Source of the DNA: Marasmius tenuissimus | Taxonomy: Eukaryota; Basidiomycota; Agaricomycetes; Agaricales; Marasmiaceae | Length of the DNA stretch: 64,000 bases | Reading direction: 5' to 3' | Assembly (NCBI GenBank): GCA_029532415.1 | Contig: JAQOTA010000057.1 | Span: forward strand, 620,001 to 684,000 | In this document: one piece after another, positions 48,063-60,506 of the stretch | How the letters are laid out: each line of letters opens with the position of its first letter | How positions within the stretch are numbered: position 1 is the first letter of the stretch | Notes under the pieces: model-generated | The model's database searches: none | The model's input: only the letters and a program-made list of their open reading frames with translations | Told to the model about the DNA's origin: nothing | Made by a program: the position numbers and the translations under genes

Positions 48063-50674
48063 ATGGCGCTGTCACCAAAGGTATATACGTGGCTTTGCGG
48101 GTTGTTCGCAAGTGAGTTCTGCTTGTCTCTTGTCGATAATCGCTTCCTTTGCTATCTTGCTTTCTTTCCATTTGTGATACGCATACTGACGAAGTCATGC
48201 AGGTCTAGGAAGTGTCATCTTCGGATATGACCTTGGTGTGATTGCGGGTGTCTTACCAGCGAAGGACTTCATCGCTGTCATGGGTCCACGATATGAGAAT
48301 AAACTTTTGGTGGGCTTGATTGCGAGTATCTTCGGTGCGTCTCGTTTCCGTTCTCCTCTGTTTCCGACGAGTTACTGACATGAAAGAATAGTGCTCGGGT
48401 GGTACGTTGTCCTGGTTCTCGAGAAGATGACGGATGTTCAATGCCTACAGTTTTGCGGGTATGTTTCCTGTTGCGTACGCAGCAGATCACTTCGGAAGGA
48501 GAAAGACAATTCAGATGGCGTGTGTCGTTTATATGTGAGTTTTTTCTCTGGTTTCTCCTCGCACATCTACACTATGTACTGACAATCAACCTGATATTGC
48601 ACGATAGCTTCGGTGGAGCGATGCAAACTGCAGCGAAAAATATGGATATGATGCTCGTTGGAAGGTTCTTCGCCGGTATGTTTCGTACAACCTTTACCCT
48701 CGTGCTTGCCGCTCATTTTTTCGTTTAGGTTTTGGGGTTGGTATCCTAGCCGACTTGGCACCACTCTATCAAGCCGAGATTGCCCATCCGAGTATCCGTG
48801 GACGATTGACTACGCTGCAGCAGGTGCTTCCCCCCCCTAGCGCTGTTACCTTAGTCGTGTTCCATGCTCATTACTACTTTTGCCTAATAGTTCATGTTGG
48901 GTATTGGTGCTTTCAGCGCGTCTTGGATCGTAAGCCCTTCACGTCGTCCCCTTATACCTCTCCAACCCATGAGCTTCGTTTTATAGACATACGGCTGTGC
49001 GCAAGGCATTTCCGGTACTCAAGCCGAGTGGAGAGTTCCTTTGGGCATTCAGGTAGATTTCTGCGTAACCCCCGCACGTGCCAGAAGTCGTTCTTACACT
49101 TGGGCCTACACAGATCATCCCAGCAATTCCACTTGTGCTCTTCATCGGATTCTTCCCCGAATCTCCTCGTTGGCTAGCCGAAAAAGGGCGCACTGAGGAA
49201 GGTACGAGCATGTTCATGGCTACTTGCTGATGCAGTTGTTCTAATATCTTCGCCCTCCATAGCGACCCGATCTCTTGCCCGTCTCCACGCACACGGCAAC
49301 ACTGACGATGTATTCGTTCGTGCTCAAATGGAGGATATTCAAAACGAAATTAAGAAGAGCAAGGATATCGGGTCGGCTACATGGGGAGAACTCTTCCGTG
49401 TACCGAGCAACTTCCGCAGGTTGAGCTTGGGCTTCATCTTGCAGTTTTCGGTCCAGATGACTGGTAAGCCTTATGTTCTATTTCCGATTTCGCTACCGCT
49501 CAACGAGTCTCTCCGCCCCGACCAGGTGTCAGTGCCATCCAATACTATTCGACGGACATCTTCACGACCATGGGATTCACATCGACAAGGATCTTGTTGT
49601 TCCAGTCTATCAACAGTGTCATTGCTCTTATTGGAGAAGCGTGCTGTGTCCTCTGGGTCGATCATACTGGGAGACGTAAACCACTCGTTGTGGGCAATAT
49701 TGCGTCGGGCTTATCGTTTGTGGTTGGAAGTATCTTGATGGCCAGATGGCCGGGAACCGTTGATAACGACGCTGCGCACTATGTGAGTTTTTCTTTGCTC
49801 CCGTTGTACATGAGCGAAGCTGATGATGTCCATTTAGATCTTCATCAGTACGTTCAATGGCTAGCATGGCCGATCCTTGCTTGAACTGACATTGGCTTCA
49901 CCTATTACCTCCCATGTAGTCACGTATGTATTTCCCTCTCTCAGGTTGATCCTATGACTGATATATCTCGTTGGGCAGAACTTGGGTGTTCAACTTCTTC
50001 TTTAGCTCGTGTATCGGCCCTCTATCATGGGCATACCCTGCTGAGATCTAGTATGTCTTCCATGCAGCACTACTGCCTTGAATCTCCTAACATTCCATAC
50101 AGCTCTACGAGAACTAGGGCCAAAGCAACTGCCATCACGAGTGCCTCGTCGTGGATTTCCAACTTGTGTGTTTGATCTTCCTCATTCCGAAACCTGATGG
50201 TTGCTAAACTCCTTTTCATTGCCTAGCTTCATCGCACAGGTTACTCCCTTCGCGTTTGCCGCTGTCGGTTGGAAGTATTACCTCGTCTTCGCTATTCTTA
50301 GCCATACAAAGTACGTTCTCGGGCCTCTTTCCTCAATTGGAGAAGCGATATTTACTAGTTCGTACTAGCGCCGCCTTCATCTGGTCCTTCTTCCCCGAGA
50401 CTTCCGGTCGTCGTCTCGAAGGTTCGTTTTCCCTTTTTATATTCCCCTCTCTATATTATACTGACCGCACTGAACAGAAATGGACGCCTTATTCGAAAAG
50501 GCCCCCGTCTTCGTCGCGCTTTCCCCGTACGCCAAGGCTGGGGACAGACACGCTGCCGAGAAAGAATTACGGGATGGAACATTTGTTCCCGGAGATCTTA
50601 CTGAGGGTGTCGGTGAGGCTGGACACGGCAGCGATGAGGAGAGGGCGGAGGATCATCGGGATGACAAGTATTAG
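48063..50674 (+). CDS. MFS sugar transporter (sugar porter family)
   Basis: Imports hexose or pentose by proton symport. Eighteen exons total 1569 nt, 522 aa in frame: 48063-48111, 48203-48334, 48392-48398, 48451-48534, 48608-48675, 48729-48823, 48891-48929, 48987-49052, 49114-49201, 49263-49463, 49526-49782, 49838-49847, 49920-49923, 49979-50050, 50103-50165, 50227-50310, 50369-50421 and 50478-50674. Motifs: IFGYDLGVIAGVLPAKDF, ADHFGRRKT (motif A), EIAHPSIRGRLTTLQQ, PESPRWLAEKGR, QYYSTDIF, WVDHTGRRKPL, CIGPLSWAYPAEI and FFPETSGRRLEEMD. It needs micro-exons of 7, 10 and 4 nt to keep frame; these restore VLGFAGMFP and IFIITTWVFN. The N-terminal loop and acidic tail are typical lengths. Its position after GH51 suggests uptake of released sugars (inference). 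Confidence 0.9.
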
Positions 50675-51007
50675 ATTTAAAGGGGATTTCTCTTTATCAT
50701 TTCTGTACCGCTCTTATGCTTTAGCCCCACTAGTACTTGATGATTCATGATGCAAATGTACGCTGTACCCCGGGCACTGGTTAGATTTTCAAATGATATC
50801 GCGTCTATGTTGCTTACTCTACATATTAAACTCGTTTCCGGTCTTGACTACCTATCACCAGCTGCCTATCACTGGGCGCAGCATTGCAATATAGCCCCAC
50901 CATTGCGAGAAAGTCAGTCAAGCTACGGGGAAGACGGAAATAGGATAAGGATAAGTTACGATTAGTAGTAGTACAGACGGAGAGTACGGAGTAACCCATT
51001 ATCCTCT
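50675..51007. other. intergenic between convergent genes
   Basis: 3' regions of the sugar transporter and the small membrane protein. Nothing else was seen. Confidence 0.4.
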
Positions 51008-51779
51008 TCAGCATGAGTTTTGCGAGCGTCCCTTTCCTCTAAGCTCCTTCGGGCCGTACATCACCCTTGGTACCCTCACATTGCTCATCAGAGGAACCTC
51101 TTCGATAGAATCAGTTATTTGGGGTTTGCGTGCCTCCGGCGCTTTCCCCTCTGTCACCATAATAGTTTTCCGATATGAATCCTCGTCACTGTGCACCGTG
51201 AAGGAGGTGACGGAAGCGGCAGCACTCGGAGGATCGGCGAATGGATTGGGCAAATGGAGAAAGGGATGACGGGTGTCTTCTTCTTTCAAAGCAGGCAGAG
51301 GGGGAAGAGGTATGCTGGGGGGTGGACGCGGCGGTGGTAGATAGCTGTTTGGAGGTGGTGATACCGATGATTGGACCAACCGAGCTTTTGAGCGCTCGTG
51401 AGTTTGCTCGTTATAGCTCAAGCTCGGAAGGTTGACAGCAGTTTGAAGATCTAAGAGGTGGGTAGCATTCTTATGTTAGTACTCGATCTATTCGAGAGTT
51501 GTACGCGACACTTTTCTCACCATTCTTGGCATGGGACTGCTTGAGAGCGTCTTGCATTAGTCCCTCCTCCTCCCCTTTACATCCAAACTCCAAGTCCTCA
51601 TCTTGCGAGTCCCTGAGGCGGACAAAGTCTCTCGATGGTCCTGATCTCAGCCCCGAGCCAATGCTCCTTTGACGATGATAGGCACATAACAAGAATCCGA
51701 GAAGGGGGACGACTACCAAAGCCACGACTAAGCCAATGACGAGAGGCACATTCATGGGTGTATTGGTAGTCTCGGGCAT
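51008..51779 (-). CDS. small single-pass membrane protein with proline-rich tail (unknown function)
   Basis: Exons 51521-51779 and 51008-51450 give 233 aa in frame. A short N-terminus MPETTNTPMN precedes a TM segment (PLVIGLVVALVVVPLLGFLL), then a basic turn (HRQRS) and a cytosolic tail of about 190 residues with a polyproline stretch (PPPRPPPSIPLPPLP) and several Ser/Asp-rich patches. The open frame continues about 60 codons' worth of bases upstream without an ATG (ECPSDSSPTRSGLSLSNGH), so an upstream exon with an ectodomain may be missing from this model. The overall layout resembles the membrane protein at 17310-18891, though sequence similarity is limited. Confidence 0.55.
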
Positions 51780-52123
51780 GTGGCCGTTGGACAAAGAGAG
51801 GCCCGAACGAGTAGGGGAGGAGTCAGAAGGACATTCCTTACTAGCTTCGACCCTCTATATAAATCGCGAGTGCTATACACCCTGCAACATGAAGCTCGCA
51901 CTGATGGGAGGCTGTACGTAGTATATACATAGAACCAGTTTCACTTAATTTTCAAACCTGAAATCAAGGCACCGAGTAAGTGATGAAATTTAGCTTGACT
52001 TATTGAGTGCGTTTTGGCCTGTGAGAGACGGGGAACTCGGGTTTCCTGCCCTGGACGCCCGGATGGTTGCGAATTGATTGTGGCCCCGTCGTACCCCGTT
52101 GTTCAGTATACCAAGGGCGCTTA

Positions 52124-52327
52124 CACTGGGGGCATTTTTCTGTCAAGTAGGGCATGATGTGGTGGTGTCAAGTGTGTCAGACCCTGAAATGGACCAAACA
52201 TGGACTGTCAAACAAAGATTCTCTAAGTCCCTCCAAGGTGTAACAACCATGGCTTGGACCTGGCTTGGACCTGGCTCACTTGACACCACCACGACATGTC
52301 CTACTTGACAGAAAAATGCCCCCAGCG
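52124..52327. mobile_element. non-autonomous inverted-repeat element (MITE), 204 bp, PIF/Harbinger- or CACTA-like
   Basis: The left arm begins CACTGGGGGCATTTTTCTGT (52124) and the inverted right arm begins CGCTGGGGGCATTTTTCTGT (ending 52327). About 51 bp of terminal inverted repeat carry roughly 4 mismatches, reaching GGTGGTGTCAAGTG. The element is flanked by TTA on both sides (52121-52123 and 52328-52330), a 3-bp target duplication as in PIF/Harbinger, while the CACTG terminus also recalls CACTA elements. The 100-bp interior has a small tandem repeat (TGGCTTGGACC twice) and no coding capacity. Confidence 0.85.
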
Positions 52328-52506
52328 TTATTTCCGGGATAAACGGTTGCTCGGAAGTTCTTAAGGCGCGATAAATCCGAGTTGTCTCGCGACACGTATG
52401 TACATAAAATTTAGCTTTCACGAGATACATCCGTAACCCCTTCAAACCCGTTGCATTGGAATAGACAAAGAACATAACGAATGGTATATCAAAGTCATCC
52501 ACAAGA

Positions 52507-55500
52507 TCAGGTGAGCCGCAGACAATAATCAGGGTTTCCTTCGGGATTCTACAAAACGGTCAGGGCCAATCGGACACGAAATCATCAAAGAAGGGTGACT
52601 TACCAAAGCCCAGGTGGGGAACGGGGTGACCTTGCCACTACCTCCGCCCACCGCGAACGTGAAAACAAAAACCATGACTTGCGTTCCACCATCCAGCGCA
52701 GCAGACATCAAGAAATTGTACTTCCTGAACCATCCGGGTCTGTACACCCTGAGATAATACTGCGAGAAAATAGCGAGAAGGAATGTGGTGAAGACAGAGG
52801 AGTTGATTCCGACGCTGAGGTAGCCAAGGGTCCAGCATAAGACGGGAGTTACGACCTGGTCGGCTTTGATATTCGGGAAATAGCGATGAGCGAGCCAGAA
52901 CGGAATCGGAACAAAGAGCCCGATAATGATGGCGAGCGGAATGATCTAATAGATAAAGTCATGAGCTCAATCTCCCGAAGGAAACACAACAAGGAGAATA
53001 TAATACCCCATAACGTCCTGAGGGTGTGTATAAATGCTCGCTGAGGGCACCCCAAGTGACAGCATCAGAATTGAAGGTCTACAAAAGATTATCTCAGAAT
53101 TTCCTGTGTTCACGAAAGATGGATGACTTACTTGTACTTGTTGCCCAGACCACTTCACATGGAGGATGAGAGACCGCGCTTCCCAACTCTCGATTTTCAG
53201 TATTTACTCACGATATTCGACCCTTGCACATCGAGTAGAACTTCCCGGTGAGAGGCAATAATGACCTTCATAATGATGTAGTTCAATAGTCCTCCCTTGA
53301 AATCGATCAGTATGATGAATCACTCTTGAGTGGGGACGGCACGTACAATGACCGCACCGAGAGACTGAACCGTAAAGGTAACTCGAGGCGGAAGCTTTGT
53401 ATATTGTCCCTGTGGCCGAAGAGAGTCAGGATCACTTTCTCAGCTTTTGTAGGCAGCAGTACGCACCATCTTCAAGTCTCGGAGCAGGCCTCTTGCCTGA
53501 AGAACCGAGTTGTATCCGTACAACGTGAAGTACATGTTCCTTTGAGGGCTTCCAGGCATGATTACGGCACCCAAAATCTGTAATGAACCTCTTTAATTGG
53601 GAACGAAAAGGACATCGATGAAAGGTACATTCCTGGACCAAACTTTGCGAATCGGGAACAAACCCTTCACATGGTTGTTCAAGGTCAAATCGAGCTCCAT
53701 TCGCTGCAGGCGGACGTCTTACCAGTGATAGCGTATACCAAGACGACAAATGGGAGGAATATCGCGGCGAAAAGGATTGCTAAGATGAGGCCCCACCTGG
53801 AATGAAGGGTATAGGTGGGTTGGTGTACCATTTTAAATAGCATTAAACGCACCATGGGAGATCGGCATGACCAGTGTAAACCGTGGCCATAGCCATACCA
53901 AAGCTTCCAAGAAGCACTGCTGCGTACCACCACATAGGAACCTCTTTATAAACCTCAAGTTAAAGTTAGTTAACCAAGTTTTTGCGATAACTGTATGCTA
54001 CTCACCTTCATCTTCTGCATGTGTGCATCGACATAGTCGCCAGTACGATACATTCTGATAGCATCTATGATCTCTTTCCCGTACCACAGACCTACGTGCA
54101 TAAATGTTGCGCCGATAGCGAGGTTTTGGCCGATACGATAGAGGACTTGAGCTCCAGAGAACCACGGAAGCCCCTGGAGGCGAGATGAGTCATATTCACA
54201 TGCATCGAGTCGCAGGGTAACGAACCTGGGCTTCAAGTTTACTTTCATCGAGCCTAAATTGGTCGTCAAGAATAGCCAGTTGGTCATACGCGGAACCGTT
54301 GTCTGTGAACAACTCCTGGGAGAGGAAGGGGAAGGTCTGAGCATTCCACGCATTCGTTGCGTAAGCCGTGCAGGTGGCGATGCTACGATGAGGGGGAAAT
54401 GACGTCAGTCAATTGGCTGAGCTGAGAACGGCAAAAGAGCGCCCACATGCATATCATTACACCGAAGTAAAGACTAAGTTGAGTCGAGAACGGTGTAAAA
54501 AGAGCTCCTAAGCTACTGCCGCCTAATGGGATAGATGCAATTCGTAATCGTGCATCGAGAACAACAACAGTGAGACCTACCCGATCCGACCTATACACGT
54601 CCCAACAAAGTTCAGTAGGCGAGGTATAGTCCTTTGAGCTGAATGCGACGAACATAGTTCCAGTCTGTCATCGTGACCGGTCAGAATGCTATTCTCGGGT
54701 CGAGATGTTTTTAGATGACCTACCCAAACAGAACGCAAACATTCCGAGTCCCTCATTTCCTGCCGCTCCGCCTACAACCAGTTAGAAGGATGGAGGTATT
54801 GTCATACAAATCACATACCGAAGATCCGGGTAACCCAAGGACTGTTCTGTCTCGCAAGGCAGAAGATACTGATACCGGTTAGAGTTCTATCAGTGGCGCA
54901 GTGTTAGAGCCCGCAATCAGATGATCCATGGAGGTTCGGAAAACCTACGGAGCGATGTATTCCTGCAATGAACAATTTGTTGAAGGATTGGCAAACACTG
55001 GGAAAACAAATGACTTACAGGGAACCACTCCCATACGAAGATGCCGACGAAGACCCCCCAGAACAACTTGACACGCTTTTTCTGAAGGAAGAACTTTTTT
55101 CCTCGGTGGAGGGCATCGAACAACTATTTATGGCGTGCCTGTGAGTTTTCCCAACAAATAAAGTTGATCGACAGCCACGAACCTGAACGGTGGGGAGTCT
55201 AAGTGGCGTGTCAGTTAAGGTCTCACTCGGTCATACTGCGGACTCACAGGTTCGGGAAAACCTAGATGCGGATAGGCGATTCAGTTCAAGTAATACACGC
55301 CAAGTTGAAGATCTCTTCGCCTCACGATGTAAGTGGGATACACGAGGAACGACCTCATCAGCCCTCGATAGAGGTCAGCGCTCGCATTCGCTTTCTATTG
55401 TCTGATAGACTTACCTCCCAGTCCATAGCCTAAAAGCTGACTGCCGATGAGTGTGAATATTCCGACACCTGCGTTTGGCTTATAGAATTTAGCGCAAACA

Positions 55501-56354
55501 CTTCCTAGTGTCGGAGCGATAGCTCACCGAGATGTTATAAAACAAAGAATCGGCGGCGAATATGCTGATGGCCAGCGCAGACTCGGAGGCCGTCGACGCA
55601 AAGATCGTGATTGCCACATGCTCTTTCAGGTCTGAATAAGGCGTTAGAAAGCCGTTCGAGTGTCGAAGTGTATATCAAACAAGACTTACTGAACGGACCA
55701 GGATTGAAGAACCGCCAGAAGGGTGTGTCGCGTGTCTTCAACCTGGAAAACTCGTTTCCGGGGCCGGGAATTATAACCTCGAGTCCAATACCGAGGATGT
55801 AGGCGATGATCTGGAGGAAAAGAGGACTGACAAAGATGGTTTGAGGACGGAAGTACTAAAGGTGAACGAGAGCAGGGTAAGTGCCGTTCACGGGAGAAAG
55901 GCTTGGCAGCCTCACGAAGATTTGCCCCAAAACAGCACCGAAGCACGAGAGGCCGATACCCAAAATCCAGGTCCGAAAGGTGAGGCAAGGGAGCGAAGGG
56001 TCGTCCTCCAAGGAGATCAAACGCGTGGACATGTCAACATCGGTGGCTAGTGGGAAACCCGATAAGTGTGAGAACAACGTGGTATAAAGCTCAAGCCTAC
56101 CGATCGGCCGTTCTTTTCCATTGTCGTCCAAGTCAATGATACGTGAATCGCTAGAGGAGGACCAGAAGCATCAGCAGAATACAAGAAGGGGGCCATAGCA
56201 GAGAAACATACTCGAAGACCTCTCCTGGACTAGCGACGTCCACCGCAGATATCGGGTCTTTCTTTTCATCGTCGAATGACCCGGAGCCACTGCGCCGCTC
56301 ATCGTCCTTGGGGAGAGTAGCAAGGTCGGTCGTATCCTTCTCAGTCGTGGACAT
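52507..56354 (-). CDS. OPT-family oligopeptide transporter
   Basis: Imports small peptides or glutathione-like compounds by proton coupling. About 28 exons, roughly 773 aa. Minus-strand exons resolved include 56212-56354, 56101-56150, 55916-56046, 55690-55855, 55528-55631, 55415-55478, 55326-55363, 55248-55261, 55183-55198, 55019-55123, 54949-54962, 54819-54886, 54724-54771, 54654-54664, 54581-54590, 54447-54522, 54226-54382, 54006-54173, 53853-53953, 53723-53796, 53467-53577, 53347-53409, 53212-53295, 53132-53152, 53007-53078, 52604-52945 and 52507-52548. One junction (53578-53722) is unsettled. Motifs: DDPSLPCLTFRTW (the OPT SLP/N-terminal signature), YFRPQTIF, PGPGNEFSRLKTRDTPFWRF, GLGMFAFCLDWNY, VYKEVPMWWYA, MPGSPQRNMYFTLYGYNSV, QYTKLPPRVTF and YRPGWFRKYNFLMSAALDGG. 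The N-terminus is hydrophilic and acidic. Exons of 10-16 nt are frequent. Confidence 0.88.
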
Positions 56355-57576
56355 CTGAGGGGTGGAGTCAAGCGGAAAAGCAAGACGAAGGGGCCGGATT
56401 CGAAGGACTGTGCAGGTTTAAGACCAGATCCATTAGCTCATGGGAATACCGACCCGACAAATGGAAATACAGCCCAATGGACCACTCTTCGGACCCTCTC
56501 ACGTACGCCTTGAAACTAAAATAACGAGATAAGGGACCAAAGCCAACCAAGAATGGGAATGAAGTGTACCTTGCACATGTTACTACTTGAGAAGATAAGG
56601 CAAGCCTTGGGGCAGCAGTGGAATTGCAAATTCGACCCGACTGGGCTCATGACGCCCTCCAGAAAAAGAACTCCAATCAATGCCACCGTCTCCCCATATT
56701 ATCGGACGTATCTTTGACCGGGGACCCACCATGGACATCAAGGTTTGCTCCGGGCCAGTACACTCATCGCCAAAGTAGAAACCCATTGAGCTTCATTCAC
56801 AAATTCCTACTTTCTTGATCAGCCGCCTGGATGGAGCTTTGGGTGTCAACGACTCTCACTCCACACATACAGTACTCAACCTTTCTCGAATTCCGTAAAT
56901 GGGGCCTCAGAACATCAACGACCATAGGTAGTATGGAGACTATATGGAGTCTCGCGGCGGCGGCGAGGTTATGCAGGGAGAACTTGTGGTCGCGAGCTAT
57001 CTATAACCTGCCGGTGTTTCCATGGTTTGAGGCGCTGGATAGTGTCGACAGCCGCTCTGTCCGTATGGCTTATGCTCCAATAACTGAACGTCCATCTGAC
57101 AAAGTATCTGAATATTACCTACTTTGGCTCTATCTCGTACAATTATAGACGTTGGTGATACACTTCCAAGCCTAAAAATACTCAATGTGGCAATACCATT
57201 TTCCGACCTGATAGTCCCATTCTAACTTTACCGATAGTCCCCCAGAAGGCATTCGCAAAGCCGTCGCATATGTCATAACTCTCGATGTCCCATCGTGGCC
57301 TCACCCTCATCAGTCCTAGAGAAAGATCAAGTCCGTGATTGGAGAGTGGCGCTGTTTATTGAGACGGAAGAGTGAGAACATACAAGCTCCGTGCCGAACT
57401 ATAGCGTCCTCTGATGAAAAGGCACGTACTATGGAATCGCGACCCTCGCATTGGATCGGTGACGCTATCGGTCCTCATATACATAGACGAGTTTCGACTT
57501 TCAAGACATCTCGGCATAGGGCCCTTGTGACTATGAACTAAGCATCACCAATAACCTCCTAGCATGATTTTGGAGT
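56355..57576. other. intergenic, nothing recognised
   Basis: OPT promoter region and 3' region of the lipase. A weak open stretch at 56831-57148 (plus) has no recognisable motif and is not called. Confidence 0.35.
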
Positions 57577-58883
57577 CTACAGAGGACAATCGAAATCACT
57601 GAACGAAATATCATCGAAGTACGGTCCCAAATGATCGATAATCCCTGTCGGATCGATGATAGTATTGCCGGTTCCGCAATTTTCGTTTTCCTGTCCGGGA
57701 CACGCAACGACATCGGTAGCCTCCCCGTCGTCGTTTGTCTTTTGTATATGAATCTCCCCAGAAGCGTGTCGATACCCGACAAGTCGCGGCGGAACCCGCG
57801 TGACGGGGTCGTTCTGGTTGGAAATACGCGTGAAGGTGTCCTTGAGCTGTATATCTAGTCAGTGAAGCTGGGACGGAGAGAACGAAAAACGACGTACCGT
57901 GGTATCGACAAAATCGGCGAATTCCTGGTTTCCTGACCTAGGCATCCCAAAAACGGCTGTTTTCAAATCAATCGAGTCGCCCAACTCTTGTTTGAACATC
58001 AAGGAGTCGAGCGTAGCTATTGCTGCACCTGCCGAATTGCATCACATATTCAGAGTAGGTTCAGGATGGCGATGGAGGAGCACAATGAGGGCTTCGAATA
58101 ACTCACCGAGAGAATGTCCTGTCACCCGAACCTTGTTCGTTTTGAAATCAGCAAGTCCCTTCTTCACAGCCTCAAGAACTACGTCGGCAGTCCTTTCAAA
58201 TGTCTTCTGGAACCCGTCATGCACTTCGATGCCCTTGTCCTTGGCAGAGGTAAAGCGGTTAGGGTTTATGTCTTTGAGCAAGAATAGCGCGTCGTTCAAA
58301 ACCGAAAGGCTTGGCGAAAGCAAATTAGCATACTAAACTGGGAGCTAATAGTCTCCGTTCAGTCGAACTTACAAGTTGAACGGATCTGTTCCCTGATGGG
58401 CAACGACAATAGAATTGTCTGATGGGTCATTCGCCACAAAAACTATAGATCGGGAACGTGGCGTCAGGCAAAGCACTAGTCAAAAATGGGCGATAGATAC
58501 GAACATCCGGGTACAAGTCCATCATCTACGTTCATTGGTGATTAATTTCATTAGCGGCTGTTCAACTCGGACGAGAACTTACCTCCACCAGCTAGAATAA
58601 CCTTCACCCCCTTTCCGACTTTCTGACATGGAGGACCGCATTGCCAAGATGTGACAGCACCGCTAGAACAATACGCAACCGCTGCAAATTGAGCCGAGCG
58701 GAGGAACCTTGATTCGAGGTCTGCAATGGAAACGGTGGTGGTCGCGGCGTCGTTATCCTCAAAGAGTCCGAAGAGAGGAGCGGGGGCAGGTATGGGGGTT
58801 GGGGCTGCGAAAACCTGGAGAATGCGGGGGCCAACCGTGAAGAAGGCGAGAAGAGGGGCAATCAATCGGGACCTTGGTAACAT
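57577..58883 (-). CDS. secreted class-3 lipase
   Basis: Hydrolyses triacylglycerols or other esters outside the cell. Exons 58583-58883, 58505-58525, 58373-58442, 58107-58309, 57898-58028 and 57577-57846 give 331 aa in frame. The N-terminus MLPRSRLIAPLLAFFTVGPR with VFAAPTP is a signal peptide. Domain motifs: SAQFAAVAYCSSGAVTSWQC, VANDPSDNSIVVAHQGTDP (oxyanion-loop region), GIEVHDGF, VRVTGHSLGAAIA (nucleophile Ser197 in GHSLG), FGMPRSGNQEFADFV, NQNDPVTRVPPRLVGYRH (catalytic Asp) and GIIDHLGPYF (catalytic His region). All triad elements are visible. The 21-nt exon 58505-58525 encodes the GDDGLVPG turn. Confidence 0.92.
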
Positions 58884-60415
58884 GGACAGAGGCTTCAGCG
58901 TCCAGAGAATCTGAGTGAGGAGCTATAGAGGGCCGACGTCAAGGGGAGTGTGCAGGATACGGAATCGCTGAGTTATGAGGAGCGCGCTTTTATCGAAACC
59001 TCTGGCACAGCCAGAACCTCAAAAGAATGGAATGGTAGCCCTCAAAAGAGCAAGAAAACCCGGAGGCCGGTCCTCTATTTCAAAGAGGTACAAGAGAAGG
59101 AAGAGACGAGACGAGACGGGCGGGAGGACCTTTGATCGATACCATCAAGCCTTTATACCATGAGTTGATCGCCATATGTTACTTTCGACCAGCATATGAG
59201 ATGCTGAAACAGCGTTGCGTGGTTGCAGCACTTCAATGCTATTCAATTCAATTCGATCATGAGCTGGCCGAGGTTAACTTCCAGAACGGGTGACGGTCGA
59301 AAGTCTCAGGGGTCCTTCACGAGAGAAAGTAGCAGGCCCTTGTGCGAAGTCGATCAAGGCCCGACCACAGATGAAGCTGAAAGGCGAATTTAGGGCTCCG
59401 GGATCTGTGGCCATCGAAAGAGGTCTGACATAGAGGTCAACTCCCGACATCATCAATATTGAATAGGATACACAGCCATGCCCTCAGTCGAATTCAATTC
59501 CCCACCTTATGTCTGATCAAGGTGCTGATTGTGTCGAACTAGTCCGCATGAATGCAGAATACTCATGTGTACTCCATACAAAATGTCGAGAGCTGGAGAT
59601 TAGAATTGGGTTGCTTATGATCTCCGCTAGTGGTGAAAGATCATGTGAATCTGGGCAATGCGCTGGAAATCGTGTGAGTGTTGTCAGAACAAAGACCCTA
59701 TAAAAAAAACCCCACCTTTTAGTCTCCTGCGATATGCACTAGTTTATTTACTCATTTCCTGTCAAGCCTCTGCGTTGGAATTGACTTGTGGGACTCGAGA
59801 GGCTTCTTGCCATGGGTTCCCTTCGGTCAGTGTAGAACCAACAAATTCGCATAATCCAGCAAAAAAATGACTGCTTCGGTTCTCCGGCTTCATAGCACAT
59901 GATTATAGCCTAGAGAGAGAGAGAGAGAGAGGAGGACATGCTCAGGCAGTGCAGAGATGTGCGGAACGGTTCGTGGTGAGAGCAAAAATGAACTGGCACC
60001 CGACAGGCATTGTTTGTTTGCGATCCGCCTGTGAGGCTGTGAAGCACGTGTCGTGAGTATCCCTTTTCCCAGTGACGCCAAGTAAAGCTTCTTTAGGCCT
60101 CACCAATAACAAGCCTGACAATCGAACCAGCGAATTGCCGCAACAATTAACGAAATTACTGGACATATGTACCGCAGGGCTTTGTGGTAATCAGCAAAGC
60201 CCTATCTTATAGCTCTGAACCCCAACTACCCTCAGGCTAGTATGCTTATCCAATACCGCTCGTTTGCCGCCTTCCGGAAGTTAAGCAGTGGCATGTATCC
60301 ACCACATGTGGAACCTGCACTCATCTTCGTTTGATCCTTCACTGTGCCTGTATTGAACCGAATCTGAGCAATGGGTCCACTGGGTATTACGAGGCCGTTA
60401 CCTGACACTGCTAAC
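58884..60415. other. intergenic, with a microsatellite
   Basis: Promoter of the lipase and an otherwise empty 1.5 kb. Near 60240-60330 a stretch containing TTCCGGAAGTTAAGCAG recalls a fragment of 5S rRNA but cannot be aligned over its full length. Confidence 0.35.
59912..59931. repeat. (AG)n microsatellite
   Basis: About ten uninterrupted AG dinucleotides. Confidence 0.9.
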
Positions 60416-60506
60416 GCCCGCCTAGCTCAATCGGATAGAGCGTCAGACTTTTACGGGCGTGGCTGTAATCATCTGAAGGCTGCGAGTTCGACCCTCGCGG
60501 TGGGCT
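60416..60506 (+). tRNA. tRNA-Lys (anticodon TTT) with a 17-nt intron
   Basis: The same body as the two CTT copies (acceptor GCCCGCC/GGTGGGC, T-loop TTCGACC), but the anticodon loop reads CTTTTA plus A, giving anticodon TTT at 60450-60452. The intron 60454-60470 is 17 nt and differs from the others. Confidence 0.93.

Noticed and set aside
52143..52502. Open frames on both strands over the MITE
   Set aside because: They are the two readings of the inverted arms (for example GAFFCQVGH on both strands), not genes.
56831..57148. 105-codon open frame in the OPT-lipase spacer
   Set aside because: No recognisable domain, no neighbouring exons that extend it.
60240..60330. 5S rRNA-like stretch (TTCCGGAAGTTAAGCAG)
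   Set aside because: Only a short part resembles 5S rRNA; the rest, including expected helices and the 3' arm, does not fit. It may be a relic or chance.
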